Source: JAZDGX01 sp964482205
Lineage (GTDB): Bacteria; Eisenbacteria; RBG-16-71-46; CAIMUX01; WJJG01
Direction: 5' to 3'
NCBI GenBank assembly: GCA_964482205.1
Contig: CAYZWI010000004.1
Location: forward strand, 1 to 64,000
DNA length: 64,000 bases
Numbering within the stretch: the stretch's first letter is position 1; each line of letters starts with the position of its first letter. Under the pieces are notes generated by a model, which did no database searches, was not told the DNA's origin, and saw only the letters and a program-made list of their open reading frames with translations. Shown piece by piece: positions 43,526 to 51,338 of the stretch. A program made the translations under genes and the position numbers.

Positions 43526-45360
43526 GAGCGAGGACCCGATTTGCATTGCCTTCCGCGCGGGCGCGCGATGTGCTGAGCGCCGCATGGCTGCACCCGCCGG
43601 GATTGCGTGGCGCGCGATTGCACGCCGCATGCCTGTGCGCCGCATTGGGCTTGATGCTTGTGCTGTTCCCGGTCGCTGCGCAGGCCGACTTGGGCGGCTT
43701 CGAAATCGCGCGCTTCGAAACCGAGCTCACGGTTCGTTCCAACGCCGAGTTGCTCGTCGCCGAGGAAATCGATGTCGACTTCTCGGAAGCGCGCCACGGC
43801 ATCTATCGGACGATCCCCGTGCGCTACACCGACCCTCTCGGCTACGCCTATTCCCTCGACCTCCGTGTGGAGAGCGTGCTCGACGAGCGCGGACGCAAGC
43901 ACGAGTACGCGGTGGAGCACGCCGGCCGCTATGTGAAGATCCGCATCGGCGACGCCGACCGCATGGTCGAAGGCCGCGTGCACTATGCGCTGCGTTATCG
44001 CGTGAATCGCGCCGTCAGTCACTTTACCCAGCACGACGAGATCTACTGGAACGCGACCGGGAACGAATGGAACGCGAACATCCGCGAAGCGATCGCGGTC
44101 GTGCGCCTGCCCGCCTTGCTGCCGGCCGATTCGCTGCAGGTGGAAGCCTTCACCGGTCGATTCGGCAGCAAGGAGCGCAATGCGAGCATCGAGATTCCCG
44201 AACCGGGCATCGTCCGCGTACAGACGAATCGCCGGCTGACATCTCTGGAAGGCTTGACGATCGCGGTCGCCTGGCCGCGCGGGCATGTGACCTTTCCGAG
44301 CGCGGGGCAACGCTTCGCCTCGCTGCTCGCCGACAACTGGATCCTCCTGGCGCCCATCGCGGTCTTCCTCTGGTTGTGGATGCGGTACCGCCGGCGGGGC
44401 CGCGATCCCGAAGGGCCGGCCGCGGTCATGGTGCGCTACGAGCCGCCCGAAGGCGTGAGCGCGGGAGAGCTTGGAGCGCTCGTCGACGAGACGGTCGACC
44501 TGCGCGACATCACCGCCACGCTCGTGGATCTCGCCGTGCGCGGCTACATCGTGATCCGGGTGGAGGCGCGCGAGAGCATGCTCGGTCTCGCCCGCCGCAA
44601 CGAAACCATCTTCGAGCGCACGGACAAAGACGCCTCCGATCTTCTCGAACACGAGGCGCATTTGTATCGCGCGCTGTTCGCCTCGGGCGATGTCGTGGAC
44701 ACTTCCGATCTGAAGGCGAAATTCTATGTCCATCTTCCCGGCATTCGCGACTCGATCTACGACCGGCTCGTCGCAAACAAGCATTTCGAATCGCATCCCG
44801 GAACCGTTCGCCAGCGGTATGTAGGACTCGGTTTCTTGGCCGGTCTGGTGGTCGTCGGGATCGGCCTGCTGTGGGCGAAATCGCGCGGCCTCATCTTTCC
44901 CAACGCGCTCACGGTTCCCATTCTCTCGGGGCTCGTGAGCGCGGTTCTCTTCTTCCTCTTCGCCCGCTCCATGCCGCGGCGCACGGACAGCGGCGTGCGC
45001 CTGCGCCACTGGGCGCTCGGGTTCGAGGAGTTCGTCGACCGCGTGGAAGGAGAGCAACTCGAACACGATCGTGCGCGCAATGTCTTCGAGACGCTGCTTC
45101 CCTACGCCCTCGCGCTCGGGATCGCCTCGCGCTGGGCGAAACGCTTCGAGGGGCTGTATGATCAGCCGCCGGCGTGGTTCCAGGGCGGGACGCCCGGGCC
45201 GTTCTTCTCGACGAGCGCCTTTCACAGCACGCTCGCCGGCGCGCTCGATCGCGCGGGGACCACGATGACTTCGATGCCGCGCTCGCAGGGCTCAAGCGGC
45301 TTCGGCGGCGGCGGGTCCTCGGGAGGAGGCGGAGGAGGAGGAGGAGGCGGATCGTGGTAG
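43522..45360 (+). CDS. DUF2207 membrane protein, LemA partner
   Basis: A signal/TM segment near residues 35-55 leads to an extracytoplasmic DUF2207 domain (FETELTVRSNAELLVAEEID ... RHGIYRTIPVRY ... DEIYWNATGNEWNANI). Two or three TM segments follow (near 275-290 and 440-480), then a cytosolic end with a striking poly-glycine/serine tail (residues about 590-612). The Gly-rich end is typical of this family. The 612-residue length is normal, and the ATGA overlap with lemA implies coupled synthesis. Confidence 0.9.
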   Translation: MRARTRFALPSARARDVLSAAWLHPPGLRGARLHAACLCAALGLMLVLFPVAAQADLGGFEIARFETELTVRSNAELLVAEEIDVDFSEARHGIYRTIPVRYTDPLGYAYSLDLRVESVLDERGRKHEYAVEHAGRYVKIRIGDADRMVEGRVHYALRYRVNRAVSHFTQHDEIYWNATGNEWNANIREAIAVVRLPALLPADSLQVEAFTGRFGSKERNASIEIPEPGIVRVQTNRRLTSLEGLTIAVAWPRGHVTFPSAGQRFASLLADNWILLAPIAVFLWLWMRYRRRGRDPEGPAAVMVRYEPPEGVSAGELGALVDETVDLRDITATLVDLAVRGYIVIRVEARESMLGLARRNETIFERTDKDASDLLEHEAHLYRALFASGDVVDTSDLKAKFYVHLPGIRDSIYDRLVANKHFESHPGTVRQRYVGLGFLAGLVVVGIGLLWAKSRGLIFPNALTVPILSGLVSAVLFFLFARSMPRRTDSGVRLRHWALGFEEFVDRVEGEQLEHDRARNVFETLLPYALALGIASRWAKRFEGLYDQPPAWFQGGTPGPFFSTSAFHSTLAGALDRAGTTMTSMPRSQGSSGFGGGGSSGGGGGGGGGGSW

Positions 45361-45493
45361 CGCGCGGCGGATGATGGCAATGCGCGGCCGATGATCGCGA
45401 GCTGCCGATACCGGCGGTGCGCGGCCGATGGCGGCGCGTGATGGAGCAGGCAACGAGCGCAGGCGCGGCAGCGTGCGCTGCGATGGAGCGAGC

Positions 45494-46789
45494 ATGAAGA
45501 GCGCGACAACGAAGACGATCATCGTGATTGGCGATGGAATGGCGGACGACCCGATCGAGAGCCTGGGCGGGAAGACGCCGCTCATGGTCGCCCGCAAACC
45601 GCACATCGATCGCATCGCGCGGGAAGGACGCATGGGGCTTGCGCGCACGATTCGCGAGACGGGCCCCGCGGATTCGGCGGTCGCGAATCTCGCGGTGCTG
45701 GGATACGACGCCGCGAAAGTCTCGCGAGGGCGCGCGGTGCTGGAAGCGGCGAGCATGGGAGTCGAGATCCGCCCGGGCGATGTGGCCTTGCGCTGCAACT
45801 TGATCGCGCTCGAAGGCCCGCTCAATGACCGGCGGATCCGCAATCATTCAGCGGGCCACATCTCGAGCGCGGAAGCGGCTGAATTGATCTCCGCGCTCGA
45901 TCGCGAGCTGGGCTTGGGAGCGAGCGCGACTGCGAGCGACGGCGCGAGTGGCGCCGGCGACATGCCCGCGCGCTTCTATCCCGGCGTGAGCTACCGGCAC
46001 TTGCTCGTCTTTCCCGGAGGCTGGGCATCGCCCGCCGTGGAATGCGCGCCGCCCCACGATCATGTGGGCGAGCGCGTCGCGGATCTCTTGCCGCGCGCAT
46101 CATCGCAAGGCGTCGATGACGCCGCCGCGCGCACGGCCGCTCGCTTGATCGATCTCTACGAGCGCGCGCTTCCCATTCTTGCCGCGCATCCGGTGAATGC
46201 CGCCCGCCGCAAGGCGGGCAAGGACGAGGCGAACTCCATGTGGACCTGGTCGCCCGGCCGCCGTCCCTCGATGTCCACCCTGCGCGAGCGATTCGGAATC
46301 ACTTCCGCGGTCATCTCCGCGGTCGATCTCATCAAAGGCCTGGGCGTATACGCGGGCATGGATGTGATCGAGGTGCCCGGCGCGACCGGTTTGCACGACA
46401 CCAACTACGAAGGCAAGGCGCAGGCGGCGCTCGACGCGCTGCAAACGCACGATCTGGTCTATGTGCATGTCGAAGCATCCGACGAAGCCGCGCACGCGCG
46501 CGATCTGGAATTGAAGATCCGCTGCATCGAATACCTCGATGAGCGCCTCGTGCGCTTGATCCTGGAAGGACTCGAGAAGAAGGGCATGGAGGCCACGATC
46601 GCGGTCCTCCCCGATCATCCCACTCCCGTCGCGACCGGCCAGCATGGCCGCGCGCCGGTGCCCGTCGCCATCCGCACGCCCGGCGTCACGCCCGACGGCA
46701 CGCAGACCTACGACGAAGCCGCCGCGCGATCGGGCGCGCTGGGATTGATGGAGGGCGACGCCTTCATCCGAGCGGCGCTGGGGAAGTAG
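45494..46789 (+). CDS. apgM: ApgM-type cofactor-independent phosphoglycerate mutase / proposed homoserine kinase
   Basis: A 431-residue alkaline-phosphatase-superfamily enzyme: metal site IIVIGDGMADD, ADSAVANLAVLGYDAA, a GLHDTNYEGKAQAAL region, YVHVEASDEAAHA and VLPDHPTPV. The family interconverts 2- and 3-phosphoglycerate; bacterial members of one subgroup are annotated as a proposed homoserine kinase because they occur with threonine genes in genomes lacking thrB. With thrC in this window, either role is possible. ATG 45494 has GGAG 5 nt upstream. Confidence 0.85.
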   Translation: MKSATTKTIIVIGDGMADDPIESLGGKTPLMVARKPHIDRIAREGRMGLARTIRETGPADSAVANLAVLGYDAAKVSRGRAVLEAASMGVEIRPGDVALRCNLIALEGPLNDRRIRNHSAGHISSAEAAELISALDRELGLGASATASDGASGAGDMPARFYPGVSYRHLLVFPGGWASPAVECAPPHDHVGERVADLLPRASSQGVDDAAARTAARLIDLYERALPILAAHPVNAARRKAGKDEANSMWTWSPGRRPSMSTLRERFGITSAVISAVDLIKGLGVYAGMDVIEVPGATGLHDTNYEGKAQAALDALQTHDLVYVHVEASDEAAHARDLELKIRCIEYLDERLVRLILEGLEKKGMEATIAVLPDHPTPVATGQHGRAPVPVAIRTPGVTPDGTQTYDEAAARSGALGLMEGDAFIRAALGK

Positions 46790-46878
46790 CGCGCGGGCGG
46801 CTTGGACGCGTCTACGATGCGACTGGCCCTTGCATTGCTGACTCGAGGCCTGAAATGCGTCGTCGCCTGCTGCCCCCG

Positions 46879-46906
46879 TTGACTTGGCGAAGAGTCTGCC
46901 GATAAT
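46879..46906 (+). promoter_or_regulatory. Strong sigma-70-like promoter upstream of a possible small RNA
   Basis: TTGACT (46879-46884), a 16-nt spacer and GATAAT (46901-46906) match the consensus at five of six positions each. The expected start near 46912 lies only ~65 nt before an intrinsic terminator and no open frame fits between them. Confidence 0.55.
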
Positions 46907-46911
46907 ATGAG

Positions 46912-46978
46912 CGAGTCATCCCCAGTAGGGCTCGCTGGGCCTTGCCGGCCCCCTCCGGGTTGCGACCCGGAGGGTTTT
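46912..46978 (+). ncRNA. Candidate small RNA or leader RNA
   Basis: A promoter ends at 46906 and an intrinsic terminator ends at 46978, defining a ~66-nt transcript. It contains a first hairpin possibility (GCGAG pairing with CTCGC, or CCCAG with CTGGG) and then the terminator stem. It may be a free small RNA or an attenuated leader of tldD, 357 nt downstream. There is no homology evidence. Confidence 0.4.
46951..46978 (+). terminator. Intrinsic terminator
   Basis: A perfect 10-bp GC-rich stem (CCCTCCGGGT, 46951-46960, with its inverse 46965-46974), TGCG loop and TTTT tail. The rest of 46790-47334 holds no gene that I can support. Confidence 0.8.
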
Positions 46979-47334
46979 CCCTTGCGAATGTCATGTGCTC
47001 GCGACCCATTCCCCATCTTCCCCGAAACTTCCCGCCCCTCCCGCTCGTAATCGGGCTTGTCTTGCTTGGCATTCTCCCGGAAGCGGCTCGGCCGACACCC
47101 GTACCCCCCCCTTTGCCGGACCGCTTCCGGGTTCACGACCCAAAGAATCGGGATTCGCATGCGCGCTTCTGCTTGGCCCGGCCATCCTTCCCGTTGCATA
47201 ATCGCCTTTCCCCTGGTCATCGCCGCAGGCGCGCCCGGCAACTCGCGCAAGGCGGCCGTGGCGAGGGATTTGCGTGACCGGCATGCGGGTTCCGGCACTG
47301 CAGGGGACCTTTCGATCAGGCGAGGAGGAACACG

Positions 47335-48891
47335 ATGGAACATTCGATGCGACGGCGCGATTTCCTCAAATGGGCGGGAGCCGGGGCGGCCCTCTTCTCG
47401 GTGCCCTTCCTCGGAGGCCAGGGGAGGCAAGGAATGCTCGGTTCCTTGATCGATTCCTCGGCCGCTGCCGCGGGCGGCGGCCAGTACTTCGACCGCTTCG
47501 GCATGAGCGAGGCGGTCTTCCGCAATGTCCTCGCCAAGGGCCTCTCACGCGGCGGCGATTTCTGCGAGCTCTACTTCGAGCACACGATCTCGCGCCGCAC
47601 CGCGATGGAAGATGGGCAGATCAACCGCGCGGCGGGCAGCGTCGATCTCGGCGCGGGCATCCGCGTGCTCAAGGGCGACGCGACCGGCTACGCGTATTGC
47701 GAGGACTTGACCGAAGCCGCGCTCCTCGCGGCTGCCGAGACTGCGGCTGCCGTCGCGGATGGCGGTCCGGCAGCGTCTTGTCAGCCGATCGCGATTTCGA
47801 GCACGCCCAACCACTACTCCATTCGCGTTCCGTGGAGCGAGGTCGGCATCGACCGCAAGATCCCGATCATCGAGCGGCTGAACGCTTCCGCGCGAGCAGC
47901 CAGCCCGAACCTGGTTCGCGTCTCCGTAGCCCTGGCCGACGACGATTCGCACATTCTGGTCGTCAACTCCGAAGGGTTGATGGTCGAGGATTACCGGCCG
48001 ATGGCGCTGATCTCGCTCACTTGCGTTGGATCAAAAGACGGCCGCACGGAATCGTATCGCGACACGCTCTCGGGGCGCACGGATATCGACTTCTTCACCG
48101 AAGAACGCATCGACGATCACGCGCGCTATGTGGTCTCGATGGTCGAGGAGATGTTCACCGCCATCGATCCGCCCGTCGGCGAATTGCCCGTGGTCATGGC
48201 CCCCGCGCAGTCGGGCATCCTGCTGCACGAAGCGATGGGCCATCCCATGGAGGCCGACTTCAATCGCAAGGGCATCTCGATGTACTCGAACAGCATCGGC
48301 CAGAAGATCGCCAACGAGCATGTCACGATCGTCGACGACGGCACGAATCCGCACATGCGCGGCTCGCTCAACATCGACGACGAAGGCACGCCCGGACAAC
48401 GGACGGTGCTGGTCGAGAACGGGATCATGCGCTCGTATCTGCACGACCGCATTTCCGCGAAGCACTATGGGCTGGCCTCGACCGGGTCGGGCCGCCGTCA
48501 ATCCTTCCGCTTCTCTCCGGTCCCGCGCATGCGCAACACCTACATGGTCGCCGGGCCGCACGATCCGCGGGAGATCATCGCCTCGGTTCCGAAGGGGCTG
48601 TACGCGGAGAACTTCTCGAACGGGCAGGTGAACATCGGCGCGGGCGATTTCACCTTCTACTTGCAGAAGGGCCGGCTGATCGAAAACGGCAAGCTCACTT
48701 CGGTGGTGAAAGACGCCAATCTCATCGGCAACGGACCGAAGGTGCTTGCGAGCATCGACATGGTCGGCACCGACTTCGCGCTGTTCAAGAGCGGCGGAAC
48801 CTGCGGCAAGGACGGGCAGGGTGTGCCGGTCGGATTCGGGCTTCCCACCGTGCGCGCGGGCGCGATCTCGATTGGAGGTAGGAAGGCATGA
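47335..48891 (+). CDS. tldD: TldD metalloprotease subunit with Tat signal
   Basis: A twin-arginine signal (RRRDFLKWAGAGAALFS) precedes the TldD domain with the zinc motif H298-E299-xxx-H303 (LHEAMGHPMEAD) and the C-terminal PRMRNTYMVAGP and TCGKDGQGVPVGFG regions. TldD is the catalytic subunit that, with TldE/PmbA, digests unfolded peptides and processes some modified peptides. An exported TldD is unusual compared with the cytosolic E. coli enzyme. GAGGAGGAA precedes the ATG, and pmbA overlaps by ATGA. Confidence 0.92.
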   Translation: MEHSMRRRDFLKWAGAGAALFSVPFLGGQGRQGMLGSLIDSSAAAAGGGQYFDRFGMSEAVFRNVLAKGLSRGGDFCELYFEHTISRRTAMEDGQINRAAGSVDLGAGIRVLKGDATGYAYCEDLTEAALLAAAETAAAVADGGPAASCQPIAISSTPNHYSIRVPWSEVGIDRKIPIIERLNASARAASPNLVRVSVALADDDSHILVVNSEGLMVEDYRPMALISLTCVGSKDGRTESYRDTLSGRTDIDFFTEERIDDHARYVVSMVEEMFTAIDPPVGELPVVMAPAQSGILLHEAMGHPMEADFNRKGISMYSNSIGQKIANEHVTIVDDGTNPHMRGSLNIDDEGTPGQRTVLVENGIMRSYLHDRISAKHYGLASTGSGRRQSFRFSPVPRMRNTYMVAGPHDPREIIASVPKGLYAENFSNGQVNIGAGDFTFYLQKGRLIENGKLTSVVKDANLIGNGPKVLASIDMVGTDFALFKSGGTCGKDGQGVPVGFGLPTVRAGAISIGGRKA

Positions 48892-50216
48892 GCCAGGAAC
48901 TATTGCCGAAGGCGCAGGAGATCATTCGAATCGCTCGCAAGGCGGGCGCGCAGGATGCCCGGGCCCTGGTCAATCGCTCCACCGAAAGCACGCTCGAATG
49001 GCGCGACGGGCAACTCGATCGGCTGTCGCAATCGACGAGTCTCGGCGTGGGGCTGAGCCTCTTCGTCGACGGACGTTTCTCGGCGCACAGCACGAGCGAT
49101 CTGCGTCCCGAAGCGCTCGAGAACTTCATCGCCGAAGCGGTCGCGATGACGCGCGCGCTCGCGCCCGATCCTCATCGCCGCCTGCCCGATCCCGCGCGGT
49201 ACGCGGGGCGCTTCTCGGGCGATCTGCAAATGTACGACCCGGAGGGATCCGCGCGGATGACGGGCGTCGAACGCCGGCGCAACGCGCGGACCTTGGAAGA
49301 AGCCGTGCGCGCGAATCCCGAGGCGGACAAGATCCTCTCGGTCTCGACGGTCTGGTCGGACGCGATCGAGCAAACCGCGATGGTCAATTCGAACGGCATG
49401 GAAGGGACCAACGAGGCGACCAGCTTCGCCGCCTCGGCGGAGGTCGTCGTGCGCGACGAGAACGAGCGCAAGCCTTCGGGCGATTGGTACTCGGTCGTGC
49501 TGCATCGCGATCAATTGGATCCGCTCGAGAGCGTGGCGCGCAAGGCGTTGGAGCAGGCCCTGAGCGGCATCGGCGAGGCCCCGGTCGCGACCGGCCGCTA
49601 TCCATGCATCATCGAGAACCGCCAGGTCGGGCGCGCGATGGGCGGGCTGCTGGCCGCCTTCTACGGAGGCAACATCCAGCAGCAGCAATCCTTCCTCGCG
49701 GACAAGGCGGGCGCGCAAATCGGCAGCGCGATCTTCACCGTGATCAACGATCCTCATGTGCCCGGCGGCTTCGGCTCGCGGACCTACGATTCCGAGGGCA
49801 TGTCCACCGTGCGCATGCCGGTCATCGAGCGCGGCGTGGTGCGCAACTTCTTCTTCGACACCTACTACGCCAGCAAGCTCGGCGTGCAGCCGACCACCGG
49901 CTCGCAAAGCAATCTCGTCTTCGAGACGGGCAGCCGCGGTCTGGAGGCGATGCTGCAGGCGATGGGCACGGGCCTTCTCGTCACCGGATTCATGGGCGGG
50001 AATTCCAACAGCACGACGGGAGATTTCTCCATCGGCATCCGAGGCCACTGGATCGAGAACGGCAAGCGCGTGAAGCCGGTCTCCGAGATGAACCTGTCGG
50101 GCAATCACCTCGAGGTCTGGAAGCATCTGGTGGAAGTGGGCAACGATCCCTGGCCCTACTCGAGCACCCGCGCGCCGAGCTTCCGCTTCGACGAGCTCCA
50201 ATTCTCGGGAGCGTGA
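48888..50216 (+). CDS. pmbA: TldE/PmbA metalloprotease partner subunit
   Basis: A 442-residue PmbA/TldE-family protein without the HExxxH motif (ARALVNRSTESTLEWRDGQL, GRAMGGLLAAFYGGNIQQQQ, THE-like VINDPHVPGGFGSRTYDSEG, ending in EMNLSGNHLEVWKHLVEVGN). It forms the heterodimer partner of TldD. No signal peptide is visible on this subunit although TldD has a Tat signal; co-export in a hitchhiking complex is one explanation (inference). Confidence 0.9.
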   Translation: MSQELLPKAQEIIRIARKAGAQDARALVNRSTESTLEWRDGQLDRLSQSTSLGVGLSLFVDGRFSAHSTSDLRPEALENFIAEAVAMTRALAPDPHRRLPDPARYAGRFSGDLQMYDPEGSARMTGVERRRNARTLEEAVRANPEADKILSVSTVWSDAIEQTAMVNSNGMEGTNEATSFAASAEVVVRDENERKPSGDWYSVVLHRDQLDPLESVARKALEQALSGIGEAPVATGRYPCIIENRQVGRAMGGLLAAFYGGNIQQQQSFLADKAGAQIGSAIFTVINDPHVPGGFGSRTYDSEGMSTVRMPVIERGVVRNFFFDTYYASKLGVQPTTGSQSNLVFETGSRGLEAMLQAMGTGLLVTGFMGGNSNSTTGDFSIGIRGHWIENGKRVKPVSEMNLSGNHLEVWKHLVEVGNDPWPYSSTRAPSFRFDELQFSGA

Positions 50217-50276
50217 GGAAGAGCGTCTTTCGGGAGCGTGAACGAAGGCAGGCTCTCGGGAACGCGTGAAGGATCG

Positions 50277-50313
50277 CGGTTTGCGGGGGCGCTGGACCGG
50301 CCCCCGCAAACCG
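50277..50313. terminator. Stable hairpin after pmbA
   Basis: A perfect 14-bp stem (CGGTTTGCGGGGGC at 50277-50290 with its inverse at 50300-50313) and a 9-nt loop. No T tract follows. It separates the tldD-pmbA operon from the hydrolase gene. Confidence 0.6.
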
Positions 50314-50360
50314 CTTACGATGGAGGCATAGCGGCGCGCAATGGAATGCGGAGGGCGGAG

Positions 50361-51329
50361 ATGCGAACTCTTCTCTTGCTGATCGCTTTCTCGCTGGCCG
50401 CGATGCTTGGTCCATCGGCCCAGGCGCTGAAACCCGAGGCCGACTATCGTGCGATCCCTTCCGATTACGGCATCCTCTATCGGGAGGTCCGCATTCGCAC
50501 GTCCGATCGCCTGACGCTGTACGGGTGGTTCTATCCCGCGCAGGATACGGCGGGCATCGCGCACCGGTTGGTCGGACGCGTGGCTCCCGTTCCCGATGAG
50601 CTGAAGTGCGCGCCGCGCCCCTACCGCTTGATCGACGCCCAGCCGAGGCCGACGATCGTGATCTGCCCCGGCGACGCGGGCAACATGAGCCAGCTCATCC
50701 TCTACGCGTATCACTTCTCCACGCACGGCTTCAATGTGCTCACCTTCGATTGGCGCGGATTCGGCGACAGCGATCCCTGGAAGTTCGAGCCCGATGCCCT
50801 CGTCTGCACGGAATTCCTGGAAGATCTCGAATCGGCGATCGATCTCGCCCGTTCGCGTCCCGAGACCGATCGATCGCGCATCGGCCTCTTCGGCTTCTCG
50901 ACCGGCGCATATCTCTCCTTCGCCGTGGCGGCCAAGCGCCACGACATTCGCGCGCTCGTCACGCGGGCGCTGCTCACCTCCTTCGACGATCTGTTCCGCA
51001 CTCTGAAGAAGGCGTATCCCGAGCGGCAATTCCGCGCCCCCTCCGACTATCCCGTCTATCTCCTGCCCGTGAATGCCGCGCCGCGCGTCACGACGCCCAC
51101 CTTGCTGGTGGTCGGCAAAGAAGACGACCGCACGCCTCCCTGGATGTCGGAGCGGGTCTACTCCCGCCTCGCGGGACCGAAGCAGATGTGGGTGGTGAAG
51201 GGCGCCGGCCACGGCGGCAAGGACGCGCCCGAGCTCGCCGGCTATCCGGAGTTCTTCAAGCGCGTGGTGGGCTTCTTCGAAGCGCAGTTGATGGATGGCT
51301 CGGCGGCCACGCAAGCCGGGAAGCAGTAG
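50361..51329 (+). CDS. Exported alpha/beta-hydrolase
   Basis: A signal peptide (MRTLLLLIAFSLAAMLGPSAQA) is followed by an alpha/beta-hydrolase fold with nucleophile S180 in GFSTGAY, an acid near VVGKEDDRTPP and the histidine in GAGHGGKD. The oxyanion region is VICPGDAGNMS. It resembles BAAT/prolyl-oligopeptidase-like serine hydrolases; the substrate is unknown. GGAGG lies 6 nt before ATG 50361. A short gap separates it from the glycosyltransferase. Confidence 0.85.
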   Translation: MRTLLLLIAFSLAAMLGPSAQALKPEADYRAIPSDYGILYREVRIRTSDRLTLYGWFYPAQDTAGIAHRLVGRVAPVPDELKCAPRPYRLIDAQPRPTIVICPGDAGNMSQLILYAYHFSTHGFNVLTFDWRGFGDSDPWKFEPDALVCTEFLEDLESAIDLARSRPETDRSRIGLFGFSTGAYLSFAVAAKRHDIRALVTRALLTSFDDLFRTLKKAYPERQFRAPSDYPVYLLPVNAAPRVTTPTLLVVGKEDDRTPPWMSERVYSRLAGPKQMWVVKGAGHGGKDAPELAGYPEFFKRVVGFFEAQLMDGSAATQAGKQ

Positions 51330-51338
51330 GATCGCGCC

